DNA from: Gautieria morchelliformis | Lineage: Eukaryota > Basidiomycota > Agaricomycetes > Gomphales > Gomphaceae | Assembly: GCA_015179125.1 (NCBI GenBank) | Contig: WHVA01000258.1 | Coordinates: 62,001 to 126,000 of the forward strand | Length of the DNA stretch: 64,000 bases | Direction of reading: 5' to 3' | Shown: piece after piece, positions 22,123 through 32,553 of the stretch | How positions within the stretch are numbered: the first letter of the stretch is position 1 | How the letters are laid out: the number at the start of each line of letters is the position of its first letter | Program-made: the position numbers and the translations under genes | Notes under the pieces: model-generated | What the model was told of the DNA's origin: nothing | Databases searched by the model: none | What the model saw: the letters and a program-made list of their open reading frames with translations, nothing else

Positions 22123-23845
22123 CTATGACAAGGAAGCCCCCACAAACGAAGGTGCCAAACATACACCATCGCCGCCGCCATGCGTCCGTAAACGATGTAC
22201 GCTTTTTGTTACAGGATCGACCCACGCTGCTTCGCGCGTCTCGAGAGTGGTAAAACCTGACCTAGGGTGTGAGTGGAAATACCAGTTGATACTGGTGGAG
22301 CGTACCTGGTTGAATGGTCTCGAAGATCTTCTTTTTGGGATTGAGTTGGTCAAGAGGTTGGTCATCTACTCACAGTGGTCAGAACGCGGGCGTTAGCAAG
22401 TGTGAAGCTACACCTCACTTTCGTATGGTCCTTCAAAGTAGATGCGGTCACCCGGCTTTGAGTGCTTTGGTGGATCAACTATTTCGATGCCGGCGTCCTT
22501 ACCGTCCTTGTGGGTCGCCTAAGTTAAAAACATGAAACAGTGTTCAGGTAGACTGTATTTCTTATGCGACTCACACAAAGAACCATAGCGAAGCTCTTCA
22601 CACCTCGCATATTAGCAGGCTTCAGGTTACACTGCAAATGTATCAAACGTTAACCTGGCAAGTGACTGACGCACAAGAAACACGAACCACGGCGATAAGC
22701 GGCCTGTCCCGCATCTGTTCGATAGGTATATAATTAACAAGGCCTGAAACAACTGTCCGAGGACCGGTTTCCTCTCCAATGTCAATTTGCTTGGAAAATC
22801 TATTCAATGACCGTAAACAAAAAAAAGGCACGACAAACCTCAACGTAAAGCCCGTCGGCATCGGGGTGCTTCTGGACTGTGCAGGGATTAGTTTGGTGGA
22901 AGCCTAATACCTAATATATTACATCCGTACCATCGATAATATGCCCAACGCGCAGGTCGATCATAGAAGGTACAGGTGCCGTCGGCTCGTTGGCTGTACC
23001 TCCGCTCTTACCGCTTGCTTTCTTACCACCGGATTCAACCACTGGTCTATCATTTTTCTTTTCTTTCGGCTCCTTTTTGTCTTTCTTCCCGGACTTCTTC
23101 CCATCAGCATCAGAAGCGGAAGGGGCTACTTCCGTGGCCGTGACTTTGGCTTTGGGGGCTGTAGCAGCCGCATCAGCAACCACTTTGAGCGTCTTCTCTT
23201 TCTTCTTCGGGGGCTCCACTGTGCGTGTCGGTTTAGGTGCACTCTCGATGTCGAATGAGACGAGAGCAAAAGGCAGGGCTGCCGCAGAGCGAACTTGAGG
23301 TCGTGTTTGAATGTGGTCGAAATACCGAGTGACAGAGGGATGTGAGTAATACTGCTCTGGTTTTGCTGTACACTGACGATTAATCGTTGAGTTCATCATT
23401 CAAGCAGGGTAGTTTTTACAAGGACACACAATAACAGGGTGTAATGCACCATAGACGGCAACATCTGCTGCTGTCAAGTAATTGCTTACAAGAAACGTTC
23501 GTGAGACCAAATGTGCATCCAACGACTTGTGTAGAGATCAGGGGATCATGTCCTAGGCCGCGACAATATTCTCCACTCCACCTTAATACTACTTTGATCC
23601 ACAATGTCTGCTTTAGATGCCTTCTCAAGCCAAGTAACTACATCTGCAGCATCCTGCTCTGATGTGCCAAAAACGGTTGAGTCGGCATTTTTGGTAACTG
23701 ATAGGACAAGGCTGCGCAACGGTTCCGCCAGCCGATGGATTAATTCTTGAGAGGACATAGGTTTAGATGATAGAGGCCTACGAAAGTGAGTCACGGTACG
23801 CCGTCCAGATTGGATAAGTGGTTGGAGCCAAATCCGGAAATTCAT
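22123..23845 (-). CDS. ARC1: Arc1/AIMP1-type tRNA-binding cofactor
   Basis: Arc1 tethers cytosolic methionyl- and glutamyl-tRNA synthetases and binds tRNA. The N-terminal half is GST-like: AHLVSRTFLVSNYLTAADVA near 23.5 kb is the usual GST-C motif, and YYSHPSVTRYFDHIQ follows. A Lys/Ala/Glu-rich linker covers 22.99-23.25 kb. The C-terminal OB-fold starts PSMIDLRVGHIID, continues with the exon carrying IDIGEETGPRTVVSGLVNYI and PIEQM (22.7-22.8 kb), and ends with an EMAPII-like tail (NPKKKIFETIQPG, then FTTLETREAAWVDP, 22123-22320). About seven short introns. ATG 23758 (MSSQELIHRL) matches the family; an upstream in-frame ATG at 23845 would add a basic 29-residue leader. Confidence 0.88.
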
Positions 23846-24670
23846 TCAGAGCTACCACAGGTATGGCGCCCCCAGTTGTTCTCCAAAGTTTACATAATCA
23901 ACTTGGATGAATCTGAAGGAGCCACTGGCCTGCATAGACTACATAAATAAAATATACTGTATTACATGTTTTAGGGTAGGAAAACTTGGCGAAGTAACTA
24001 AGCGCTACGACCAATGTTATCTCATAATTTATAAGTTTCACTTTGAGCCACTCCCTGACTCACGTGGACGCGCTTCCCTGTAAAGATTGGAGCCAAATGG
24101 CTTTGTTTTGCTCCTGGGAGCTCACTCGCATGCGAGATTATCCTCACGAAACATCAGTACACCTAGGCGAGTCGTGTCCCACGCAGCTCAACGACCACAG
24201 CTGATGACACTCGTGCGGAACTGGACCGATGGTGCACCATATATATGCCCGCGCCGTGATCAGCGTCGAAATATTAATCCCTCGGCTAGGAACACAAGCT
24301 TGACAAAAAACTTCGTGATATGTAGCGTCTAGCCCCAAGAGTCATAATTCACATCACCCCTCCTATGTTCCGTTTCCGTGTCGATTTCAAATTGCGGCAT
24401 CCCTCGTACATGATCGTGGCAATTGCATATATGGTTCTAGATTATCTACCTGATATGCAGATGCCTCGGGTGGACCAACTTCGACTGAGCTGTGTGGCTG
24501 TCAAGGTTCGAGCTTTACGCTGAGTTCGGAGTAGAAGGGCTTCGCTTTGATTGGACTCGGAAGACGTACACCAGGCTCACCCTTCAGAAGTTTACTGTAA
24601 ATGCACCATATGGACGATAAGTATTGAGTCTCCCTAGACGGTAAGTATAAGGGGACATACAAGATCCAAA
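23846..24670. other. Intergenic, no gene recognised
   Basis: Short frames on both strands lack recognisable features. The first part (23930-24040) is AT-rich. Nothing here can be supported as a gene. Confidence 0.5.
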
Positions 24671-25513
24671 TCAAACAATGCCTGGAATAAACCTGCATGG
24701 CACGGCATGACTGTATTGCACCCAGGAACGTCCAAAGGTCGCCTTGGGGGCATCATCATCTTCGAGCTTACCACGTTTCAGCAACGATATGGAGGCATAG
24801 ACTTTCCATGAAAACCAAGCCAAGAAGAACCAGTGCACGGGCGTCCACAGATTATGGCACTTGAAGATGTAGCTGCTTGGGCTGCCCGCTATGATCGCCG
24901 AGCCTATAATGAAAAGCAAGCTGCCGGAGTAGCCTTGGTGGCGCACATACGCGTACAGTCCGAAAGTGATGAGCTTGTGGTCACGCCTAAGATCTCGAAT
25001 GTTTAAAAACGGCCCAGAGCCCGGTAACACCAGAGACGAAGGGCAGCCGCCGCAGCGGCATGATCCCCACGCCCAAGAGAAATGATGGTGTCAACGAGGA
25101 GAGATATGCAGGAGATCAGACTCGGAGCGTGGACAGAGAGTGGACAGAAATGGCGAGCCGGTTGGCAGTAGCAGTATGATACATTCAATCAACAAGTAGG
25201 TGTTTACGTTATACTGTGCCAGGAGTTCTGAGGTAAAAACACTGTAGGCGACAACCTGAACGAACCTCTGAGAGAATTTTGCTACCGCGAGAGGGTTCCT
25301 TTCAAATCAAGTACCATGATTAACTTTGTCCCTATTTGCAGGCGGTGGATTAGGAGGTTTAATGCTTATACGCCGCGTGAGAAAGGCGATGAAGAGAATG
25401 GAAGGGAACGCCACGTATTTCAAAGGTCCTAGTAGCACTCGAGTACTCGTCACGAACCCATAATACTGTTGCTGTGAGATGGGTATGAACTCAGGCATAG
25501 AGGAGCTGGTCAT
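24671..25513 (-). pseudogene. Isoprenylcysteine methyltransferase-like gene, probably decayed
   Basis: ICMT family members methylate prenylated cysteines or act as related membrane methyltransferases. The N-terminal exon (25513-25335) gives one membrane helix, KYVAFPSILFIAFLTRR. Further down come ALRLWCYRALGRF and RRDHKLITFGLYAYVRHQGY, the family's RLWCYR-LGR and GPYAYVRHPxY blocks, then SYIFKCHNLWTPVHWFFLAW and the C-terminal CRFIPGIV. These blocks lie in different frames near 25.0 kb with no convincing intron between them. The usual RHP is RHQ, and the acidic pair expected before the final FG block is replaced by DDDAP. Functional loss is likely, although an assembly error could produce the frame change. 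The gene starts 45 bases beyond the end of DHX37. Confidence 0.6.
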
Positions 25514-25558
25514 CTTAACAATATTGCAGACAGTATAATTTGAACATCGCTATTAATT

Positions 25559-28500
25559 CTACGAGGTTTCTTTTATTGGAGGCAATTCCCATAAATTAGG
25601 TCCGTATCGTGGAATCACAACAGCGTCACCTCTGGATGATGACTTTTGGGGTTTAGAAATGGAACAGAGGGTCGGGCCTAGCTTCGGGAGCCACGCGGGG
25701 TTGATAACAGTCACCGCTGGAAGACCAATGTCGCTCAGTAGATCCTCTACTTGGGATTAAGAAATACACTAACTTTTGATCCAAGGTCGACTTGTACGTA
25801 TAATCTCGTGAAACACGACGTACTCAGGGGGCGAACAATGGAATAAGATGGATGACGGATGAATAAAAACGTCCTCCGAGACACCCAAAGCTTTATACGG
25901 GACGTCACGAGACGAAGCGAACTTGTTTCCAGACCGGGTCGATTCATCAAGGAGATCTTTTCGGACGGCTACCTGGTCTATAAAGCCAGCGGTGAGTATC
26001 TGACGCAAGATCTTTAACTAGTTGTTGATGATGATAAGCGAAATACACCGTTATTGCAAGCAGCGAAAATTGTGATACCTGTATATCGCTGGGTGGCTGT
26101 AATTTCGGTGTAAACGCCTTTGCCGCGTCCGGAAAGTTGGCATGGACTATCTGACTTATTTGAACTCGGAGTTTGTGTATCTCTTCCATTGCCTGATGAT
26201 AATTGACCTTGAGGTCCCACAAATAAGATGACGTATAAGCTGACCTTTGAGCGGACGAATTGCTCTGCACAAAATGCATATCCTCCTCCCGCATATTCAT
26301 ACGCTCCGACTACGGACAACAGCCGGAAGGCGTCACTGGTACTGCTACCGAGAGATCCGTGGCTCTATCAGACGCAAACGAAATTAGTGACATGTTGATA
26401 CATGATCAACCATGCATGCCTGCTGGGAAATAAAGAAAGCCCGGCGCCGAGCCCTGGCGGTTTCATTCTTCTTAACCTCGTTGCTACGTATCTGTGAAAC
26501 CTCGGGGGCAGTATCCGGAAACATATTGTCATCTGGCACCTCATCTGTATCTATTAAGGCTTCTTCATGAAGAAAGGGGTCGCCAACCGACATAGCCGCC
26601 ACGATTGCAATAATGAATGGCAAACAACCGTGCTGCCTCGCAGACACCAGCATCTTCGAGAACCTGGGGGTTACGGGAAACAAGGACATTGTCCTACCCA
26701 AATTGGTGATATGACTCCCCAGCGCTGCGCTATCCAGAGCACCTAAATGCCCCAGAATGATCTCTGCGTGCTTGAGACTAGTCCTATCCGGAGGGGTCGG
26801 GAACGGGAAGTTAACTACAGCGTCAATGTTCATGGATTTCATTTGCAGAACAACACCCTCAATAGGAACGCGAAGTATCTCGGGCCGTGAAAAATCATCA
26901 AAGTGGTTGTCGAATAGAGCGGAAGAGTAGAGGCGATAACAATGACCAGGACCAGTTCGTCCGGCGCGACCAGCTCGTTGGGCCGCCGAAGCCTTAGATA
27001 TCCAAGATACTTGGAAGGATTGGATGCCACTTTGCACGTCATATTTGCGCTGCGATCCCAAATGTATCACCAATTCGGCTGATGGAGTAAAGAAATATAT
27101 ACCTCTTTTGCGCGACCACAGTCAACCACATAGCGAATGCCCGGGATGGTTAACGAAGTTTCCGCAACGTTTGTTGACACGACAACCAGTCGAGCATCAG
27201 GGGGGGGTGCCTGAAAGACCTTCATTTGCTTATCGCTAGAAAGTAAGGAATAGAGAGGCACGATATGCATCGGTGCTGGAATTTCAAGGAAGAGTCAAAG
27301 CCCATACTAGTCAAGTGTACGGAGATAACATACTGTCGGTATCATCTGTGTCGATTAATTTTGACTCGTCATCCGATGCCTCTGGATCACTGTCTAGAGC
27401 ATCCACGTTTGACTGAGAATCAGCATCACCGTCAACGTCCAGGGCGAGTTCATCGACGTTTCCACCAAGGTCCATGTCTTCAGCCTCCACATCAACTGGT
27501 GTTCTGTAAGCCGACAACCTTGCTACATATGCCACAAACGAAACCTTACCTTGCGTAGGAACAACAATAGACACATTTTCAGCCTGTTTATATTCCTCTT
27601 TTCTCTTGAATGCATGGGGGAGGCCTGTGCGCCGTCCTACTTTTGTCTTGATGGCAGACCGCCCGAATTTCGCTTCCAATTTCTTACATACACCGGTAAT
27701 CTCATTCTGGCCCGTCAAGAATACGAGTATACCACCGGGAGGCAATCTGGCATGGATCTTGATGGTTTTCCGTACAACCTCTGTGACATAGTCAGCAGCG
27801 GTGCGTCGATTGAAATGAATCGTCACTGGATGCTGTCGTGTCGCGATGCTGATGACAGGGGGAGGCGTGCGGAAGAGTATGGTGTTAGATGTAAAGTCAG
27901 AGACACGAAGCGTGGCCGACATTATTATGAGACGAAGTGGCTGGAGTGCATAATGACCAGCGTGAATTTACCATCGGCCAAGAAATATGCAGATGTACAA
28001 ACCTTGATACCTTCTCTGCTATCCTTCCACATCTCCTCTCGTAGCCTCACAACACGACTCAAGACACCAATCAAAATATCGGTGTTCATACTTCTTTCAT
28101 GCGCCTCGTCAACAACAATGACAGAATATCGGCTTAGCAAGAAATCTATAGCAAGCTCTCGTAGTAACACGCCGTCCGTCATGAACTTTATAGTTGTCGT
28201 CGGAGATACAGTAGCATCGTACCGAATCTGGTATGAGACGCGTGACGTGGACAAGGACAACTCGTGCGCGACGCGAGCAGCCATAGACATGGCTGCAACA
28301 CGGCGAGGTTGCGTTACACCAATCATGCCAGGGTTGTCTATAGCATAATCAAATGACCCCTAAGGGGGAGAAAAATTTGGGCTAACTTACCGCTTCCTGG
28401 ACACCCGAAGCCAGCGTCGTACAAAAACTGCGGTATCTGCGTTGTCTTCCCGCTCCCAGTCTCACCACATATAATGACCACCGGGTTTAAAAGTACAGCC

Positions 28501-29380
28501 TCCATTATGGGCTGTTCTTCGGCCACTATGGGCAGAAGCAGACGAGCCTCCTGCTGCTCTGTCGTTCTGTTTATAGTGACATGTTTTCCAGAAGAGAGTT
28601 GGGGTGACCCGTCCGACGCATGTTTTTGGGTACGAATATGCTCTGCGAACGACGTAGAAGGCAAAGATAGAACCTCCCCAAGTGGTCCACGAATTGGGCC
28701 TTGCAGTTTCACCGCGGACGTCGAAGATACATTTTCTGCAGAAATGACACCCTGCTGGTTGAACGATCGTGAAACAGGGTCAATGGGAAGATCATGGCTT
28801 TTGGCCTCATCAAGTTGTTTCAAGGCCCACTGCTTAAATCCTATCGCGTTTCGTCGCCTTTTTCGCTTGGGTTGGTCGACGACGTCGTCGACGTCGCTTT
28901 CAGAGGATTCTGGAAAAGTATGCGGACGCTCAGCGTCATTGGACAAGAAGCCAGTCGATTCTTCAGCGGAACGTTTCCTGTTGGTACCGGCCTTTCCTGA
29001 ACCAAGTGAGGAAGAGGGCTGAAGCTTTGTTGAATCTGAGAGGGCCTGTGACTTGCTAGACAGAATATAAGGCCTGTGGATAGAGAAATAATAATAATAC
29101 TGGACGCACGATAGCTTTTCAAAGAGAACCAAGCGCTCTTCTTTTTTGAGTTTTTTGTCCTACGTTAAAGTTCAACGTTGCAAAGTCAAAGTGTAGCCGC
29201 ATGCTCACAATGTACTTCTCCAGTCGCCGTGCTTTCTTGCTGTCTAACTTGGACTCGGAAGGCAAGGAAAGCTGTTGATAAGCTGTGAGGTAAATACAAT
29301 AGGACAGAGAAGAGAGTGCAATCACGTTCCTCACGGCGTATCCTCTCTCGCCTCTTGCTGTCTTTTGCTTCCCTCTTCAT
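25559..29380 (-). CDS. ECM16: DEAH-box RNA helicase Dhr1/DHX37
   Basis: A nucleolar helicase of small-subunit ribosome assembly that removes U3 snoRNA from pre-18S rRNA. Motifs in order are [20 protein letters not shown] (I, 28.45 kb), TQPRRVAA (Ia), VVDEAHERS (II, 28.1 kb), MSATL (III, 27.92 kb), [10 protein letters not shown] (IV), [20 protein letters not shown] (V) and [19 protein letters not shown] (VI, 26.95 kb). The N-terminus carries [12 protein letters not shown] and [17 protein letters not shown], and the C-terminus [13 protein letters not shown]; both are typical of this subfamily. An acidic insert (27.33-27.47 kb) separates motifs IV and V. About ten introns. The start at 29380 ([15 protein letters not shown]) is my choice; an in-frame ATG at 29437 lies inside duplicated DNA shared with the Scm3-like copy. 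Confidence 0.93.
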
Positions 29381-29536
29381 CGGCGGCTGAATTAGCGTGT
29401 GACAAACGTGACTCGAAGCGTCGAGCCACGCCACCACTTACTTCAAGGTCGTCTGGTTCTGGATCCACATCGGACCCCCGGCTCCTCACGTGTATTGAGC
29501 GTGTGGTCAACACTCGAGAACAAATATGCAAGGCAT

Positions 29537-29667
29537 AATAATGTCTCCTGGGAATGCAATTCTGTCTCCACCAAACAGCCGCCTGTCCTGAATATAACCC
29601 AGCCGTCTCAACCGGTGACACCAGGCTGTTTGGCAGAGACAGAATTGCATTCGCAGGAGACATTATT
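29537..29667. mobile_element. 131-base inverted-repeat (MITE-like) insertion
   Basis: The two arms, about 44 bases each, start AATAATGTCTCCTG and end CCAAACAGCC, and pair with only a few mismatches. The unit sits inside the conserved LENKYAR-RLDEDDIV codons of the Scm3-like paralogue. It is flanked by imperfect copies of about 15 bases (ACAAATATGCAAGGC before, ACAAATATACACAAAGGC after) rather than a short exact duplication. Confidence 0.75.
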
Positions 29668-30268
29668 TGTTTTTCCGACAAATATACACAAAGGCTTGAC
29701 GAGGATGACATTGTGGACTTGCACAGCGGCGGCTTCTACAAGGACCGTGGCGTACTAAATGATAAAGCTGGAGCATGGGACATCGGATGTTTTGCGGACT
29801 CAAAGGAGGCTCAGAACCTGGCGCTGGAAGAAGATGACGAAGAAGATGAGATTGGGGGGTCGGGTTCGGACTCTGAGTTTGACCACCAGTTCAATCCTGT
29901 CCACATTCCACCTGTGCGTGAACTTGACCCTGAAGACACGGAGGATCTTAGAGCCTTTTGGGCTGCAGAGCATGCTTGGAAAGATTTACATGGGGTTGAC
30001 GATGATTTTAGTGGAGATGAAGCTGGACTAAATGACAACGGAGGTGATGACCTGCAACTTGATGCTGACGTGGAAGAATCAGTCTTGGAGGTAGAAGCAG
30101 GAAGTGCGCACGTTCCTCCCACGGAGAGTGACGACAATCTCGCTGGGTATGATGATACCGTTGGTGGGGGAGCTCTGCTCTGGGAAGTCTCATCAGAGTT
30201 AAGCAATTGTTCAGAGCCTTTGGGCACAGAAGGTGCCATGGCATCCAAAACCTATACTGTTCCTTGCT

Positions 30269-30390
30269 GACATCAGACTCCCGCCCAGTTACGCACACCT
30301 CCCCCTTGCCGACATCAGACTCCTGCCCAGTTGCGCACACCTCCCCCTCGCCCATATCAGACTCCTGCCCAGTTATGCACACCTCCCCTC
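30269..30390. repeat. 42-base minisatellite, three units
   Basis: Three units of the form GACATCAGACTCCYGCCCAG plus TTRCGCACACCTCCCC and a short spacer. The intact gene at 20340-20380 has a single unit, so the array expanded in this copy. The last unit is cut by the solo LTR that begins at 30391. Confidence 0.85.
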
Positions 30391-30872
30391 TGTCAGAACC
30401 ATCCACACCAGGTGTAAGATCCCAATGTTGAAGACCCTGCACTAAGAAAGGGTAGGGTGCCTGTACTGGTTGGTTGAAGGGACTTTTCTCACGCTTACCA
30501 TCACCACCAAAACACCCAAAATCGCATTCCCTACGCACACGCTTGCTAAACTGCACGCCAGTGCATCGCTGACTACAGCCAGCGGCGAAACCGAGCTTCC
30601 CTGAAAAAGAAGCCGTTAAAACGATGCCACAAAGCGTCGAACCCCAGGCGCCTGCCACGTCACAAGCTCGCACAAGGGCAGGCGCCACACAACAAGCCAG
30701 CAACAAAACTAGGTCAGATTTGTTGTTGGAGCCAAACATGTCGGTCAGAACCAGAGAGCAAGCGAGGCAGTTCCTAGACAAACACGGGTACTACACGAAG
30801 GATGATCCGTTGTCGACAGAACAGCTAAGTTACGCTCTGTTATCACTTGCACACAACGTTAGTGGCAAAACC

Positions 30873-31808
30873 TTTTAGGAATAATATGTCAGATATATTA
30901 GAATGGATATATCTGGTGACTCAGGGAGTGGGGACTCTTCGTGCACCCCTTTGCAGGGTATATGCGCGAGCTGACTAAGCTCTGTGGGGCGAGTGCGTCA
31001 CTGATTGATGTAGGTCACGTGACTGAGTCGAGGAAGAAACAGGTGAGAACAGAGGAACAAGGGGTCCGAAGCTTTCGCTTTTGGAACAGTATAGTGTAAC
31101 CAGTTATAGTAGACTCTCAACAAAGAATTAGAGAAATCTATCAAGAACCAAGCTCTGTAGCTATCAAACAAGTCTACAGTTACTTCAGGAGGTGAAACAG
31201 TGAATTATGGATATTTCTGGATGATATTCTGGATGTTTTGTTCGTACATTTATGGTAGCTACTTATACTAAAATAGTAGTGAGTACCAGTGTTCAAGATA
31301 GTGAGTGAATGGGTCAGGATAATGTGGAAATGCTCCACAGGCTGCATACAGCTGTGGAGCAGGAACAATGATGGGGATACTTGTCCTACTGACAAGTATC
31401 TAAGCTGGGACCTTGGAGCAATGTACAAAGCCCCTTTCAACATGTAATACAGCTCGTAATCAGTGGAGCTGGTCAGGGGAATAGAATAGAAAAGAAATCA
31501 TGTGTGTCCTGTGCTGTGTGCCTACAGCAGCCTTGGCAAGGCATTTGCCATCTCTGTACCTCTCTCCTGAGGTAGCTATTCAGTACGTCCATAGATAGGG
31601 CAGTGTACTGTAATCTCCATCATGTCCGATGTCCCTGTATGGGTCTATTAGTCCCATAGCAATATTTCTTCTGACCAGGGCCCAGGTGCCTGCTTTCCAG
31701 GGTAGGCACTGTTACTGGTGCGTGGATTATTTCTCCAGATGTTAGCTCAGTTAGACGATTGTGTAGACCTTAGAATACTCTGTGATATAGCTATCTCATT
31801 TATTCTAA
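30873..31808. mobile_element. 936-base unclassified insertion in LINE ORF1
   Basis: Bounded by CAAAACC on both sides (30866-30872 and 31809-31815), and its removal restores the LINE reading frame. The ends show only weak inverted similarity (TTTTAGGAATAA versus TTAGAATAAA). There is no coding capacity. A 7- or 8-base duplication would suit an hAT-type non-autonomous element, but this is inference. Confidence 0.65.
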
Positions 31809-32045
31809 CAAAACCCTGCAGGAGGGAGTTCGGGCGGTGGCCATTCTAATGATGGAGGATGCCACGAGAGCAGCGGTCTCGCGACAAATCGAAAAGCACA
31901 TTGAAACGACCCTGGCCAAACTGGAAGCAGCCGCTGACAGGGCCAAAGAGGCGGCTGAGGTGGCAGAAGAAGCAACAGAAGGAGCCAGAAATGTCATTGA
32001 GCATTTGAACAGCATGGAAGGACAGAGGAACGGCAAGGGGAAAGC

Positions 32046-32553
32046 TGTCAGGGGACACCCTGTTTTCCATTTCCAGTTCCGACACCACACCCAGTTCCGA
32101 CACCACACCCAGTTCCGACACCATTTCCGACTCCGCTTCCAGTTCCGATTCCATCTCCGCCTCCGCTTTCGGAAATGATTCCGCTTCTGGGAGAACTTCC
32201 ACCAGTTCTGTTTGCCTTGCCAGTTCCACTCCAATTTCCGACTTCCACTCTCGGAACAGTGTCGGAAATCAAGCGACTCATGTAATAGGTGACATCAAGG
32301 GTCGATCAAGGGTCAGGGAGGTCAGGAGGATGCAGGGTTGATGGCGGGTGCCAAGTGTTGTCCCTGGCTGCGCAGCGTAGTATAATACGGGCTCGCTGAC
32401 ATTGGGGGTCCTTAGACTTTTCTCTTTGGATTTCCCCTTGTCAGGTGAGAATCCCCTCTCTTGTATACTCTGTTCATTTATACATACTTTGGATTTCCCC
32501 TTGTCAGTTGTGTGGTAGTGTGATCTCCACAACCAGCCAGGGTTGCCCTTACA
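32046..32553 (+). mobile_element. Solo LTR of the 55901-62055 Gypsy family
   Basis: Begins TGTCAGGGGACACC and ends GGTTGCCCTTACA with the duplication AAAGC (32041-32045 and 32554-32558). It is about 19 bases longer than the other copies because a unit containing CCACACCCAGTTCCGACA is repeated once more. Otherwise it is close to the copy at 2562-3050. Confidence 0.93.

Larger units (their letters stand above)
29400..30390 (+). pseudogene. Scm3/HJURP-like paralogue, 5' part
   Basis: This copy matches the intact gene at 19469-21461 through most of exon 1 (SRVLSVWSTLENKYAR, then RLDEDDIVDLHSGGFYKDRG and the acidic region). It has lost much of the N-terminal Ser/Pro segment. It is interrupted by a 131-base inverted-repeat insertion and by a frame change early on, and stops at TVPC near 30270. 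Its remaining 3' part lies at 47617-48054. Removing the intervening 17 kb and one CCCTC copy gives a junction that matches the intact gene base for base except one (CCTCCCCTCTCCCATTCCTC versus CCTCCCCTCTCCCGTTCCTC). It lies head to head with DHX37. Confidence 0.85.
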
